A DNA stretch of 64,000 nucleotides. It comes from Antedon bifida (lineage: Eukaryota; Echinodermata; Crinoidea; Comatulida; Antedonidae). Position numbers and translations under genes: made by a program. The stretch lies in assembly GCA_963402885.1 (NCBI GenBank), contig OY727093.1, positions 26,721,409 to 26,785,408 on the forward strand, read 5' to 3'. The notes below the pieces were generated by a model. It searched no databases and was not told the origin of the DNA. It saw nothing but the letters and a program-made list of their open reading frames with translations. Positions within the stretch are counted from its first letter, which is position 1. Each line of letters opens with the position of its first letter. Positions 1 through 12,555 of this stretch are shown here, piece by piece.

Positions 1-370
1 CATGCAATGCATCTCCTCATAATACCTGATCACACTTGATTCTTTTTTAAAACATTATTCTTCGTTTTAATCCCTGGATAGGCTTATTTTTTTGGCCTTC
101 CATTTTCTATTATGATGATTTGATATTATAAATGATTGTTGAAAATCACGTATTGTTTTAGTTTTTATTCGAGATCATTGGAATTCGGTTCGTTGGCTTG
201 CATATGTAATTTGTTCAGACTCTTTCTACCACTATGATCGACTTGAACTCATGCCGATTGTGTAGCTAATGATTTGCCTTAACAGCTTGGCCACTCGACT
301 CGGCAAGATGTTGCTGACACTTGGCTCTGTCTGAACTTGATTAGATACATCCATTCTAATTTGTCAGCTT
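1..370. other. AT-rich non-coding stretch
   Basis: No reading frame of interest, hairpin or repeat was recognised here. It precedes a tandem array. Confidence 0.5.
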
Positions 371-1125
371 TAGAATTTACCTTCAATCACTAAAGTTCAT
401 TAAAGAGATTTAAAGACATTCGTGAACCTCAATTAGGCTTAATTTATTACGAGACAGAGTAAAAAACATAACTTTTCGTATTATCTCCATTTTTTATGAA
501 TGAATTATTCGTTGAGAAAATTAAAGGCAAACTGTTGTACTCTTAGGCCATTTTGTTTGATATTTCTGCATGATTAACGAATTAAAATGATTGTAATAAA
601 GCCTAAATTAAAGGATGAACTTATTAGTAGAATTATACATCAAAGTAGAGACCTACGTTAAAGGATTTAAAATCATTCGTGAATCCCAATTAGGCTTTAT
701 TTATTGCGAAGCAATACAGTACGTAAACAACTTTTCACGTTCTCCATTTTCTAAATGAATTATTCATATTAAAAAAGTTAAGGCAAACATCTATACTTGG
801 CCAGTTTCTTTGATATTCTCCTTGAACTGACAAATTAAAAAATTAATTGCAATATACGCTAAATCAAAGGATGAATTAATTTTTAGAATTTAGATTCACC
901 AAAGTAGACCTAACATGATTTAAACGCGCGCATTCGTGAATCCTAATTAGGCTTAGTTTGTTACGAAGCATTATAGAGTAAACAGCATGTCATGTTTACG
1001 ACATTTTTATAAATAAATTATTCATTGAAGACAAACTCTTTGCCCATTGTGACAAAATTATACATGTTTGTAATATAGCCTAAATCAAAATGAATGTAAT
1101 TTAAAGAAATATATGGAAGCCTAAC
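371..1125. repeat. Tandem repeat, unit about 257 bp, three copies
   Basis: The phrase CATTCGTGAA followed by an AATTAGGCTTA block recurs at about 417, 674 and 931, a constant spacing of 257 bp. The surrounding sequence (TAGAATT...AAAGTAGACC upstream; GAATTATTC and GCCTAAAT-AA blocks downstream) is shared by all three copies with substitutions and small gaps. The unit has no open frame and looks like a short satellite. Confidence 0.8.
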
Positions 1126-1495
1126 ATTTTATATCCGTACCGGTAATGAGCTTACCCCTTAAGCCAAACCATAGACAGAATTTAACACAGGGAGGGATAA
1201 CTGAAAGGCTTGTAGATCGTTGTAAGGGAAACCTAATGTTTCAAGTAATTAACCTATTTTGTTGATTAGTTCGGCATAGTTGCTACACTGTACAGAAACG
1301 GAAATCAGTTCTAATTAAGTCAATCAGATGTTTAAATGTTGTGATGTTAAAGGCCAGTGTCGGATGTAATTACTTTATGGCTGTTCGTTTAATTATGAAT
1401 GTTAGAATATTTTATTTGAAAGAAACAACAGTAAAATATCTTTGTGTCAATACAAATTGGAACAATATATATTTTGTCTGCTATACGAATTGTAA
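1126..1495. other. Non-coding spacer
   Basis: AT-rich sequence between two tandem arrays; nothing recognised. Confidence 0.4.
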
Positions 1496-1499
1496 ACAA

Positions 1500-2085
1500 T
1501 AAGACATGATATTTATGTCAGTATGAATTGTAACAATTCGACACAATCTTTTATGTCAGTATGGATTGTCACAATTCGACAGTATCTCTGTGTCAGTACG
1601 GATTGTGAAAATTCGACAGTATCTCCGTTTCAGTACGGATTGTGAAAAGTCGACAGTATCTTTGTGTGAACTGTCATAATTTGACAGTATTTTTGTTGTG
1701 CCAGTACAGATTGTCACAATTGGAAATGCCAGCCTCTTTGAGTGAAATAGGATTGTCGCAATTTCACAGAATCTTTGTGTCTGTTGTACGGATTGTCACA
1801 GTTCGACAGTATCTTTATGTCGTAAGGATAGTCACAATTCGACAGTATCTTTGTGTCGTAGGGATTGTCACAATTCGACAATATTTCTGTACTCCACAGT
1901 ATCTGTAGGTCAGTACGGATTGTTACAATTCGGCAGTATCTTTGTGTCAGTGCGGATTTTCAAAATTCAACAGTATATTTGTGTCAGTAGAGATTATCAA
2001 AATTCGACCGTATTTCTGTACTCCACAGTATCTGTTGATCATTACTGATGTCACAATTCGACAGTATCTTTGTGTACGTACAAAT
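1500..2085. repeat. Minisatellite, unit about 37 bp
   Basis: At least a dozen imperfect copies of a unit containing CACAATTCGACAGTATCT and TTGTGTCAGTACGGATTG run across this stretch, spaced mostly 36-37 bp. Some copies carry an extra CTGTACTCCACAGTAT block. Open frames here (for example 1642-1908) read the repeat unit over and over and are not genes. Confidence 0.9.
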
Positions 2086-2089
2086 GTCA

Positions 2090-3460
2090 ACAATGCTTTC
2101 TGTGTGATGTTCCACAAGCACTCGTTCTACCCAGCTTGGATACGACATTATAACAAAAGAATTGTTAAATAAATAGTCCTTTTTTTCTCTTTATATTTAT
2201 TTTAGGCAAGCCAAGATATGAGCTCTTTAATTTCCATTACCGTATATTGTATAATAAAAGGAACCTGTACCTGTATCTGTATCATACCTTCAAATGATAT
2301 TTTTTTAAGGGATGGCTTGTTTTTAAATAGGCCTACAGAAGCAGATTTTATTTGCGGGCGTTAAAAGAAACAGATTTGCCTTTCTGTCACTGCTCAGAGA
2401 CAATACATTTTAATGTGATTATTTGTCTAGTTAAGTTCCCTTAAATAACTCAATAAATGCATAGGACCTAAATAGAAAAAAATATATATTTTGTGAATTT
2501 GTTTATAGACAATCTACGGAACCAACTCTTACTAGTAATATATTAGTAAATCTCTCATTGTATGGCAATTACCAGTCAATGACTTATAAATAATATAATT
2601 CGGCAAGTGACAGAATATTATTATCAAACAATTTGATCGATCCTTTGATCCAATACTTAATCTGATATTTTTTAGTGCTGAATTCAATTTTATTAATCTA
2701 ATGCCCTAAATATGATAGTCAGTAAGTCCGACATAGAAACATTGCGGCATTGATATTTTATTGACTTTGTGCTATTATCTCAGCCTATTTACCTTTTTTT
2801 ACGTTCGACTGTAGGAATCTTTCCACATATCTACATATGTATTACTTTGGCATACCAAACTGCGTTGTGTTTTAATGCTTTAGTAATGCTAAATGATATT
2901 GTGTTTTTTTTGTTTCTGTAAATATTTTACTCGTTTAGCTTTGTTTGTTTTTACTAATTCTAATTGTACTTATAATTATTCCATGCTTTTATCTCTTGTA
3001 TGCATTTTAGACTTTGACTTTGTATGATTTTAATTAATGAATGAATAAATAAATATACCTTGAATGTTGCCCTTTATGTAAAAAACCTGTAGATAAAAAT
3101 GATGTATTGAAAGGTAATAATTCTGCAGTTTAAAATGTCATGCACTCCAATTGCATTTTATGTTGTTTTAAAACCGGTATAGGTCTAGGTCTGCACACAA
3201 TTGACTCTGGAAACATTAGGTAAGGGTACATGAGTAAGGTACTTTAGGCCTAATTATATCTTGATTCTAGTGCTATGTTTGAGGGAGATTTTGGCCCATT
3301 GTTATAGTAGGTTATTATTCTGTTGATTTTAACAAGAGTCAGGCTACATCTGTTAAATTCGATATAGTTTCGAATAGGTCTTGGTTTATTTCTGTTATCA
3401 TAGGCTAAAGGGGATTACACAGATGGAACCCTTCCAGATACTTGAGTATGAAATATAACT
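2090..3460. other. Non-coding stretch
   Basis: AT-rich, with many stops in all frames. It contains TAGGCCTA octamers at 2328 and 3245. Nothing else recognised. Confidence 0.4.
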
Positions 3461-3466
3461 ATGTAT

Positions 3467-3622
3467 CAATGGCGTAACACAGAGGCCTGGGGCCCCTGGT
3501 TTAGAAAGTGGCCATCCAACGCTTTTAATATCTGTTTTTTTTCTCTGGGCACTCGTCAGGGGCGCCTTGAGCTCCGGGCCCCTGGATATAGGCAGTGGGC
3601 ACTCGTAGCCGTTACGCCACTG
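3467..3622. mobile_element. MITE-like element with CAATGGCGTAAC termini
   Basis: CAATGGCGTAAC at 3467-3478 is matched by the inverted GTTACGCCACTG at 3611-3622 (11 of 12). The interior is much more GC-rich than its surroundings and holds a repeated GGGCACTCGT. Size (about 156 bp) and inverted ends fit a non-autonomous DNA transposon. A reading frame across it (3461-3658) is incidental. Confidence 0.6.
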
Positions 3623-3629
3623 GTATGTA

Positions 3630-4278
3630 TACGTACACGTAAATCCAATCTAAGTTAAAAAATATCATTTTTTTTAAATCTGTACGAAGTTCTTATTTAA
3701 CAACAAACTAATTAAACTACTATTAATTACGTCACAAATCTTTAAGTATGCCAGTTTGAGCAAATTTAATCAGGTACAAGTATTACAATTCTTGAATATG
3801 TAACACAGAGGTTGACGTTTGTAAATTAGACAAAAGAAGCCATGATGCTTTAAGAATCAAAAGTATTATTTTATTTCTGTCTTATTTGTCTGCAAAATTA
3901 ATCTGTTTATACGAAACCCATTATTCAATTACCTACTTAGTTAATCTTAATGACTTTGTGTGAATCCAAAAGGATAACAATAGAGACACATTGATTAAGT
4001 CAAAAGTTTTGTGTCATTTGACTATTATAAAAATGCGTCGTCTGTGGAATATTCTTAATTTAAGAATGACGTTATAAGGTGGACAAGCTCTGTAATTTAA
4101 TCACATATTTGATTTGTACATTTCTAAAATCCACCCGTAGAGTGTCACGCCATCTGTAATTGTTTTAGATTTCTGCTTTCTTGAATGGTTTAGACATTGG
4201 CCTAACCTTCCGTTAAAAGTAGGTGTGTTACAAAAACCGTTGTTTCGTTTATCTGCCAGAGGCATCATTCATTACCTT
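3630..4278. other. Non-coding stretch
   Basis: No gene or repeat recognised, apart from AGGTGTGTTAC near 4222, which resembles the terminus of the element that begins at 4279. Confidence 0.4.
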
Positions 4279-4612
4279 TTATAACACACCTAACTATTCA
4301 GAAATGAACTTTTTTTCATTAATGCGCTGCTTCTATCTTGAATCAATGACGGAGGCTAGGAGAAGTTATAGGGCACTCAAGGCAGCCCTCCGATTTTAGA
4401 CGCGGAGAAAACAGTTATAAGACTGCGAAAATCGAATTGTGTCTCGTGGACAAAACATTCTCAAAATGTGCTAAAAAATCTGAACGTTCGTTAGTACCGT
4501 TCAATATCACCATTGAATATAATATTTCCGATCAGGAGAACTATTGCACTCAGAACGGCACGTGTAATACGTAATTAACCAATAAAGTGGCAAGGATACA
4601 GGTGTGTTATAA
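4279..4612. mobile_element. MITE-like element with TTATAACACACCT termini (copy 1)
   Basis: TTATAACACACCT at 4279-4291 is mirrored by AGGTGTGTTATAA at 4600-4612, a perfect 13-bp inverted repeat. A second copy of the same termini lies at 56091-56314, and both copies carry AAGGATA just inside the right end. No coding capacity; interpreted as a non-autonomous DNA transposon family. Confidence 0.65.
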
Positions 4613-7451
4613 ATCTTAGTAACAACACTAAATGATTGATCAGCAAAAATTCGAAATATACGTACGTGCTTATATTATTTTGATTCTGCCAAATTTTAAC
4701 CCAGGAAATGGTGTATTCTGTGTTCTATTTATTAAGTTTCATAAACGAGATAATCTTTCATTCCCTTTAGATCTGGCACAGTTTATTTTAATAGCATCCT
4801 CTACACCGTGCTGGTGGGTTGAGTGATGCTCAAAGCATTTTGTATAGTAGCTATCTTTTCTTTTCGATTAATATTTTTCCTGAAGTGCTTCATTTTATTG
4901 ATTTGATGATTCCCACTTTTTTTTATTGCATTCCTTCACACCTGATGCAGTGGTCCGGCTCCGACTCCAGTTCAGGTTCGCGTCTATTGCACGTACAATT
5001 TTATTAGGGACCTTTCGTGTTCACGAATAAATGTATGTTTCCACAACCAATCAGTGATCAACCAAACGATTTGTTACTGCGTATGTAGAACCCCTTTGAG
5101 CATATATTTTTGTAAACCTTTCCTTCCATGCATACTTCTACGCAAACCTCTTCTCATCGACTAATCCATAAAACCTAATAACAAATAATCTAATGCATCT
5201 GTGCAACTCACCAGAGACCCATAACACGTTATGCACCTTAAAACCTGAATGTAATGTTTACTAGAAAACTGCATAAACTAGAAATAAATCCAGCGTTAGA
5301 TTACTCCTGATATGAAATCAATTCGAGTCTATCTTAAATGCTTTTTATGTAGCGAATTATTACATTTTTTCGACCATTCACATACATGTGTTTTTATTGA
5401 TTTAAACTTTAAATCCAACTATCGTCGTAGCATCTGTAAATCTATCAAGATCGTTACCATTAATGTCCATTCCCTCGGCTTAAAATCATGCTTACTCAGA
5501 AAATACTTTGATAGCATGTCCTAGCTTTTTAGCCTCAGTTCGTTCCAATTTTCTTCTTCCCATCTTACGATACATTATAAATAATGGTATTCACAAGTCT
5601 GGCGCATGGATGTCTAACATTTTCAAATAATATAATTATGTATCACTAATCCTGCCTTCTCATATTGTTCTATTGCTTCTGTAGGCAATTCGGCCTGTGT
5701 TTTGCTATTAATTCAAATTTAATGCCCAAGTATAGTCATTGTCTCGGGACCATTGTATGGTCACCACCCTGTCACCACCAGGTAGGCTTTCTTTATCGAT
5801 GGATCGGTGTATGTATGCACTTTTGAGCATGTCATCACGTGTTACACTTCAGATCACGGAACGGCATAAGTTTTGTTCTTTATCATTAATCGTCTAGTCT
5901 ATGAAACCCTTTTAAATTGTTCTCACGTTTAATAAATAATATTTATTCCCATGTAGATTTTGTCAAGTTAATCTGTTGCGAGCAAATTAAGTATTTTCCA
6001 AATTAAAATTTCTTCTAATTAGACATTTTCTATAGTCCCAGTGGAATGCTAAGATAATGCAATCTTTGATTACATTTTCCTCACTAAAGACTGAACTAAA
6101 ATCTATCTTTAGAGAATTTAGGTTTAGTATATGTGCAAATTATATTTTGCCAATAATGATGCCAATACAAAATAATACTCTGTTTCCTCTTAAAAAAAGA
6201 TACTTTTCAAATGCAAGAAACATTTAGATGAAATACTTTTCGTTAGTTAAAAGCACAATGGACTTGTATATTGCAAAATTTTTCAAATGACAATGTTGTT
6301 GGTACATTTTGGTAATAACTTTCCATCGTATTAGTGAATTAAATGCATTGAGATATACGTGATTACTACACCACATCAATAATATTCATGTTTCTGTAAT
6401 AACAATGTAAATTGATTGTAGAACGATTTGATTGATCACTGAAACGACAGAAGAATATAAATTGACAAATTAGAGAATTACCTGGACAGCAATATTTTAC
6501 GTTATCACGTACTACTCATTACAGCCCCAGTGACGCTCGCAACATGTATTGTTTTGCGGTATCTGTGATCATTTTGTTAGAATATTTATAGCTAATTTTG
6601 AGATATGTTGTATTCTATCCTTGTTAATGTACTTCTTCTAAGTTATTGACTTTGGGGAAATTGTCCGTGACTCCGGTTTAGTTATATCAGTGTGTTCTAC
6701 CATGAACGACTTTTTATGCGAAGACGATTCAGAATGTTCCAGAGGACACAGACGAAATCAGGGGTGTCATTATTGTCAAGAGTGGTAGAATGAGTCCAAG
6801 TACTTGCTCTGTCCAGCCGGGATTAGAGATTATAATTTAAAGAGTCAATATTTTGTCATAGCAGACATAAGCAATGTTGTGTGCATGCATGGTGAATATG
6901 TGCGTGGTATCTTCACTGCAAACACAAACAACAATAGTAAAACTATTAAGTAAACTTGTTTGGGTTAGGGTTAGTTTGTTTGTTTTTATTTTTAAATCAA
7001 ACAAAATAAATTCAGGACGAGCTAGTTAATCCTTAGATAATACATTATTTTTCAAATCTTATTAAAAGATTAAAAGATATATTTTTAATTATATTTGTTA
7101 ATGTTTTGAATGAAATAATTCTGTATTGTTTAAAGAAAAACAAGAAAGAGTGACATTCTAAATGTATTAATATCTATATTTTTCGAAGATTAAATATAAT
7201 ATTTCATTTGTGTTATTCAATTTTGCAGGGGTCGACATGGTACGTGATTTATCTGAAGATGTAATTGTAGTTTTACTGTGACATCTGGGCATTGCCCTTT
7301 ATATTTAAAAAAACATCACGATCGAAAGAACCTTTCGCTGGCCGAATACCGTATCATACTTCGCAAAATCACTGCAATAGTTGTATAACACGTCCGAAGA
7401 GTTTTGTAAGTAGGTCTGTGTAAGAAAGCAAGAAGCACACCAAACATCGAG
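4613..7451. other. Long non-coding stretch upstream of the GPCR
   Basis: No exon with recognisable protein similarity was found. Short open frames at 4632-5007 and 5312-5524 have no recognisable product. The 3' part presumably contains the promoter and any 5' non-coding exon of the receptor that starts at 7452, but no clear core promoter could be picked out. Confidence 0.4.
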
Positions 7452-8406
7452 ATGGTAGGTACAACGCAAGCAATGCTTACAACGCCAGTTCTTGCGGAAA
7501 ATAGCACAGACAGCACTCCCGTATGGAATGAAAAATTGGCACGAATCGAAATAGCGGTTATGAGTGTCATATTTGTTCTAACAATTGTAGGCAATTCTAT
7601 AGTTATACTTGCGCTTTGGCAATTTCGGCGAAACTTCACGCGAATGCATTATTTTATTGTGCACTTGTGTTTGGCCGATTTACTCGTTGCATTTTTCAAC
7701 ATCTTACCGCAGATTATAATGGACGTTACCGTGTCTTTTAATGCACCCGATGTAGTCTGTCGTTTCGTTATGTTTGGACAAGTGTTTCCCTTGTTTTTGT
7801 CGACGTATATGCTAGTTATGATGTCGATGGATCGCTATCTTGCCATATGTCATCCAATGGCTGCACTGCGTGGAAACAACGAACGTAGGTCACGTCGTAT
7901 GGTCATGTTGGCCTGGACAATTTCGTTTGTATTTGCTTTACCACAATTGTTTCTATTCCATTTACAAGAGAACGGAGAAAGAACAATATGTCAAGACAAC
8001 TTTAAAAGTGATAAAGGATCACTGGTTTATGTGATCTTTGTGTTTTTTGTCATTTATTTAATTCCAGTAATTATTCTAATTTGTTGTTATGTCCGCATTT
8101 CTGTTACCATCTGGAGGAACGTTATTGGTTTGAAAGAAATGAAGGAAAAAGATTGCGACGATGGTGGAGAAAAGCAAGAACATAAAAAACCTTTCATTGG
8201 AAAAACAAAGCAGACTAGCCTTGACATTGGTTCTGTTCGTCTGGAGAACAGCAGACGACATAATGCCGGAAGATTGATTTCACGCGCCAAAACTAAAACC
8301 GTAAAAATGGCTGTTGTGATTGTGGCATTATACATTATTTGCTGGTCTCCCCAATTCGTATGCCAACTTTGGTTCTTTTTAGATCCAGGAAATGCACCGA
8401 TTAATA
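7452..8406 (+). CDS. Vasopressin/oxytocin (vasotocin)-type GPCR, exon 1 (N-terminus to TM6)
   Basis: This exon encodes residues 1-318 and the first base of codon 319 of a class A receptor for a vasotocin/oxytocin-like neuropeptide in the plasma membrane. Seen in the sequence: an N-glycosylation site NST near residue 17, TM1 about 33-56 with GNS, TM2 with LADLLVAFF (74-82), the family-typical extracellular loop 1 ending PDVVCR (99-104), TM3 ending in DRY (127-129), a second cysteine at 180 for the loop disulfide, a long third intracellular loop (about 221-282) and TM6 with SRAKTKTVKM and CWSP. The exon ends at a donor, A|GTAAGT. The TM6-TM7 split matches the known intron position of vertebrate vasopressin/oxytocin receptors. 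A CCAP/neuropeptide-S-type receptor is the alternative, but TM7 favours the vasotocin type. Confidence 0.88.
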
Positions 8407-9377
8407 GTAAGTTCTAATTTTTAGAATGTCTGTATACATTAACTTGGTATCTTTACCAATCTCGAGTAAAAACGCCCTCTATAGATTGAAAACTTATCTA
8501 TAAATAAAAGAAACTTGAAAAGGTAGGGAGATAGCATTGTCATTGTCCTTTAAATGTTTGTTTGCCATTAATATGTACATAGTTAGAATTCAGGTATTTC
8601 ATTTTTACCTTTTCATTTTTTAAACTATCCCTGAAAAAGATAATATTTTAAAACAATTTAAAATCAAGAAGCCTGTCGCTCTGTTGTGTTATGAGTTGGT
8701 TACACATCATCAAACACTTCATTTTAAATTTGCCTGCTGAATATCTTTATTAACAAGAATGGTGTGTAGGCCTACGTGTAGATATATTCATAAATTCATC
8801 ATATCCATAAATTCATCATATCCATAAATTGTAATATGTTCTTGCTCAGAACTTTATCTTCAGAAATTGTTATCTTCATGTTCATGTTAAAAAAATAATA
8901 ATAGATTATGACAGAAAATAGACATAACATCAGCCCAGAGAATAGTGAAATTATAATTAACTGTAAATACTCTTCCAATGTATATTTAGCTTATGAATAC
9001 TGTAGTGCTTTGTAAGTAAATAATATTTTACTTGTACATGTTCGCGGCACGTTTATATCCACGGGCAACCATCAGTCATGTTCAATCAATTAGAGGAATA
9101 CCGTTGGGCTCTACTTCAAAAATGTTCAGTGATAACATATATATTTCAATTATAATAATATATCAATAATCTACATAACATGTAAATATAGGAATATATG
9201 TTTTCATTATATGTCATCTTAGAGGCAATACATTGTTAAGATATGATTCATTAAATAACAAGGTATAGTTTTTCATTTTAATATTTAACTTCCCTGCAGA
9301 GTTTCATTCTGTAAAGAGGAGACTACTTTGATGATGGAGTTTAGAAACTTTGTTATATTTTCGTTCTCGTCATAATG

Positions 9378-10260
9378 CCATCATCATCATCATAATCATC
9401 ATCATTATCATCATCATCGTCATCTCTTTACCATAGTTTCATCATTAACATCCTCTTTACCATGTACCATTATCAACATCCTCTTTACCATGGTTTCATC
9501 ATTAACATCCTTCTTACCATGATCCCATCACCAACATCGTTTTTACAATGGTTTCGTCGTCATCATCTTTCTTACCATGATACCATCATCACCATCCTCC
9601 TTACCAAGGTTTCGTCATCAACATCCTGCTTACCATGATACCATCATCAACATCCTCCTTACCATGGTTCCATCATTAACATCCTTCTTACCATGATCCC
9701 ATCACCGACATCCGCTTTACCATGGTTTCATCATTAACATCCTTCTTACCATGATACCATCACCAACATCCTCATTACCATGGTTTCGTCATTAATATCC
9801 TTCTTACCATGATCCCATCATCAACATCCTCTGTACCATGGTTTCATCATTGACATCCTTCTTACCATGATTTTATCACCCTCATCCTTCTTATCATGAT
9901 TACATAATTAACATCTTCCTTATATTATCATGTCCTCATCATTACCGCCATCCTTATCAACGTCCCCTTAGCATCATTAACGTCCTCTCTATCATCACTA
10001 CATCGATAACGTCCTCCTTATCATAATCTCGTCATCAACATCATATTAATCATAATCTTAGCTTCAGCATCATCATCGTCATCCTTATCAACATTCTCAT
10101 CATCATCAACATTCATGATCCTCATGATTCCCATCCATCATGACCCTTATCATGAACTTCTATCATCATCTTACTGTATCTCATTACTTTTTCCTATCAT
10201 AAATTCTTTATCTTCATCAACGTCATATCAACATCCTCATCAACATCTTTATCATCATCG
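9378..10260. repeat. Intronic minisatellite (30/60-bp units) flanked by CAT-rich sequence
   Basis: From about 9430 to 9900 a unit of about 30 bp containing CATCCTCCTTACCATG and ATCATCAA alternates in two variants (CCATGGTTTC and CCATGATCCC), giving a 60-bp higher-order period. On both sides it grades into degenerate CATCAT repeats. No coding meaning. Confidence 0.85.
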
Positions 10261-10279
10261 TCTGTTTGAAACCACACTA

Positions 10280-10350
10280 AAGCTCTGTCTACACTATCAA
10301 ACTAGGCACATTTTTTCGTCGCATAAAGTTTGATAGTGTAGACAGAACTT
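10280..10350. repeat. Hairpin with 24-bp arms
   Basis: CTGTCTACACTATCAAACT (10285-10303) is exactly inverted at 10327-10345, and the arms extend outward to 10280 and 10350 with one mismatch. The loop is 23 nt. Size suggests a miniature fold-back element inserted in the receptor intron. Confidence 0.8.
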
Positions 10351-10957
10351 AAAACATGAAACATGTGAAGTTAAACTTGTGATTTCAAGTTAAATCCTTC
10401 AAACTGTTACTAAAAATTAATTTAGTCTCAATCAAAAGGTCACTACGTCACCGGGCACGTCACAAATGCTCCTTAAGTTTCGCTAACGACAAATACCGAT
10501 ACGTTACAATTACATATTTTGCAAAGTAGATAATTAATATCCTGTTGTGTGGCATACCAAACACATGTAGAAGCAAATTGTGCCGATGAATCAATTCGAC
10601 CACGTTCTTAAACATCGAGATTAAATATCATTTATTAAATATGGAATTGTTCGTTCCAATAAAGTAATAAGTAAAAGAATAATCGCATTCGTAATGAGAA
10701 CCAATTCTATAGGCCATAAATATGCTAGACTCTATAGAATAACAATTTAAAGACTCTAACACTCAATTTCGGGGGAAAAATCAATATGGAATAATCTAAC
10801 TAGGACCACTAATGATGTACACTAATAACTGTGCTATTCCACTTGTGTCTTAACTGGGGCCGGATGTAGCTCGCCCTCTATATCTTAGTAATGCAATCAT
10901 GAATATTCGTGAAATTATTGCTTAATATTTTGGTGTGTGTGTTTTTTTGTTTTTCAG

Positions 10958-11262
10958 GCACATCGTTCGTTATAATCTTGCTGCTAGCCAGTCTAAACAG
11001 CTGTACAAACCCATGGGTATATCTGTCATTCAGTGGAAATGTCATATCGGATTTAAAGAAACGTATCTCTGTGTATTTCGGCTTGACCAATCAAAAGACA
11101 AACAAGCAGACGGACTACACTCATAGCAAGCGAAATCGGTTGATGACGCCTAGCACTACGTCACCACAAACGGTAAATTTATCGACAATACGCATAAACG
11201 CAAAGAAGTACGATCCATTGAATAAGGCGACGAACCACGTAGAATCACACACAGATGATTAG
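10958..11262 (+). CDS. Vasotocin-type GPCR, exon 2 (TM7 and C-tail)
   Basis: The first two bases complete the Ser codon started by exon 1. The exon then encodes TM7 with LLASLNSC followed by NPWVY (residues 336-340), the NPxxY motif in the form seen in vasopressin/oxytocin receptors, then SFSG and a roughly 75-residue polar cytoplasmic tail rich in Ser, Thr and Lys that ends at TAG (11260-11262). The whole protein is about 419 aa, normal for the family. TM7 here is what separates this receptor from CCAP/NPS-type relatives. Start and stop of the exon follow from the acceptor TTTTTCAG and the frame. Confidence 0.88.
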
Positions 11263-12514
11263 GAATATTTTAAAATCAGAAACATCCATTCCCCATTGTG
11301 CCACTCTATTTAATATCGACTGAAGGAATTCAGAGTGGTTCGTTTAAGTTGACTGACGTCACAACTGTGAGCAAAGCACGCATTATTTCAAGTGTCCAAA
11401 AAGACAATTATAAGTTCATTAGGCCTATACATTATATCATTACAGTACTGTAATTACACTGACAAACTTACGCGTGAACACACCTTTAACTTTGTTAAGG
11501 ATGTATTCAAACATTCTCAGCTTGTTCTGATAGGCCTACGCGAATGGTATTGTATACAGGATACGCTGCGTAAGAGTATGTGTGCTTCAGCAATGGTGGT
11601 GCTCCATAGATGTTATTACTATCTTATAACTTATAGTAATTCGTGAAACCCTATTATACATTAATTGGTTTATCTGAGAGTTATATGCAATTAATGCATA
11701 CCTGTAGTAGTAGTACTCCATAGGGTACTGTGAAGTTATTGAGTTTCATATTTTTAATTATTTTTTTAAATAATTTTTTTTTACCTTGATGACCTCAACA
11801 GATACATGGACTGGACTATTTGACTGGAAAAATGTATACAATTATTTGACGTGGTATTGGACTGACTTGTGACGGACCTCAAGCTACGTGTTGTAATGCA
11901 ATATAAACGTGGTGCTAGAACTAACATGTGTTTTGTCCCGTTTACAATGTTTAGCTGCACTCGACACACGTGTTTCTATAACGACGTCATGAAACTTAGC
12001 GTGTATGTGTTTTAAATGCAGATGTATGTTACAGTAATAGATAATATTGCGATTGATACGCCCGGTATTCATACGATACTCCGTTTCTAACAATTCTTCA
12101 ACATCATGATAGTGCCTAATATCGCTTATAAACTATCCCTTATGAAAGAAAAAAACTGCTTTTCTTTTATAGGAGGATTAGACTGCTAATATAGCTACGT
12201 AAACCGCAGCCGTTGCTCTAGAGTATGAACCAGGCTTATTGCGCACGACACGCGTGTACTGTACTTTAAAAAAGTGACGACACGGCCAACGCTTCATAAT
12301 TATTGTGTACCGTTTACATTGGATCTCCCCAATTTCAGGTGTTGTATATAATATAGACCTACTGTGTTTTTTTAATACCACACAAGTAATGCAATGAATT
12401 GAAGACGCATAACGTACCGTAATAACGTTTCGTAATAACTTGTTTGGAAATAATAGTTCAAGCATTTGTAATAACCTTGGTACCGAATATAGACTAAAAT
12501 GTTGTAGGAAATTT
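11263..12514 (+). other. Probable 3' UTR and downstream non-coding sequence
   Basis: Follows the receptor stop codon. Contains TAGGCCTA at 11420 and 11531. No further exon was recognised. Confidence 0.4.
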
Positions 12515-12555
12515 GATCTTGTAACGTTTAAAGATATATTAAACGTTACAAGATC
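12515..12555. repeat. Perfect 17-bp-arm hairpin
   Basis: GATCTTGTAACGTTTAA (12515-12531) and its exact reverse complement (12539-12555) are separated by 7 nt. It could be a transcript hairpin or a remnant of a small inverted-repeat element. Confidence 0.85.

Larger units (their letters stand above)
8407..10957 (+). other. Intron of the vasotocin-type receptor
   Basis: GTAAGT begins at 8407, and a pyrimidine-rich tract ending TTTTTCAG closes at 10957. Joining the flanking exons restores one frame that runs without interruption from TM6 into TM7. The intron holds a CATCAT-rich minisatellite (about 9378-10260) and a hairpin (10280-10350). Confidence 0.85.

Noticed and set aside
1642..2172. Three overlapping open frames of 65-88 codons
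   Set aside because: They translate the 37-bp minisatellite unit repeatedly in different phases.
3461..3658. 65-codon plus-strand frame
   Set aside because: It spans a MITE-like element from one inverted terminus to the other and resembles no protein.
7316..7639. 107-codon minus-strand frame
   Set aside because: It lies antisense to the first exon of the GPCR, which has a full set of receptor motifs.
10115..10333. 72-codon frame rich in His, Ser and Leu
   Set aside because: It reads the CATCAT-rich intronic repeat.
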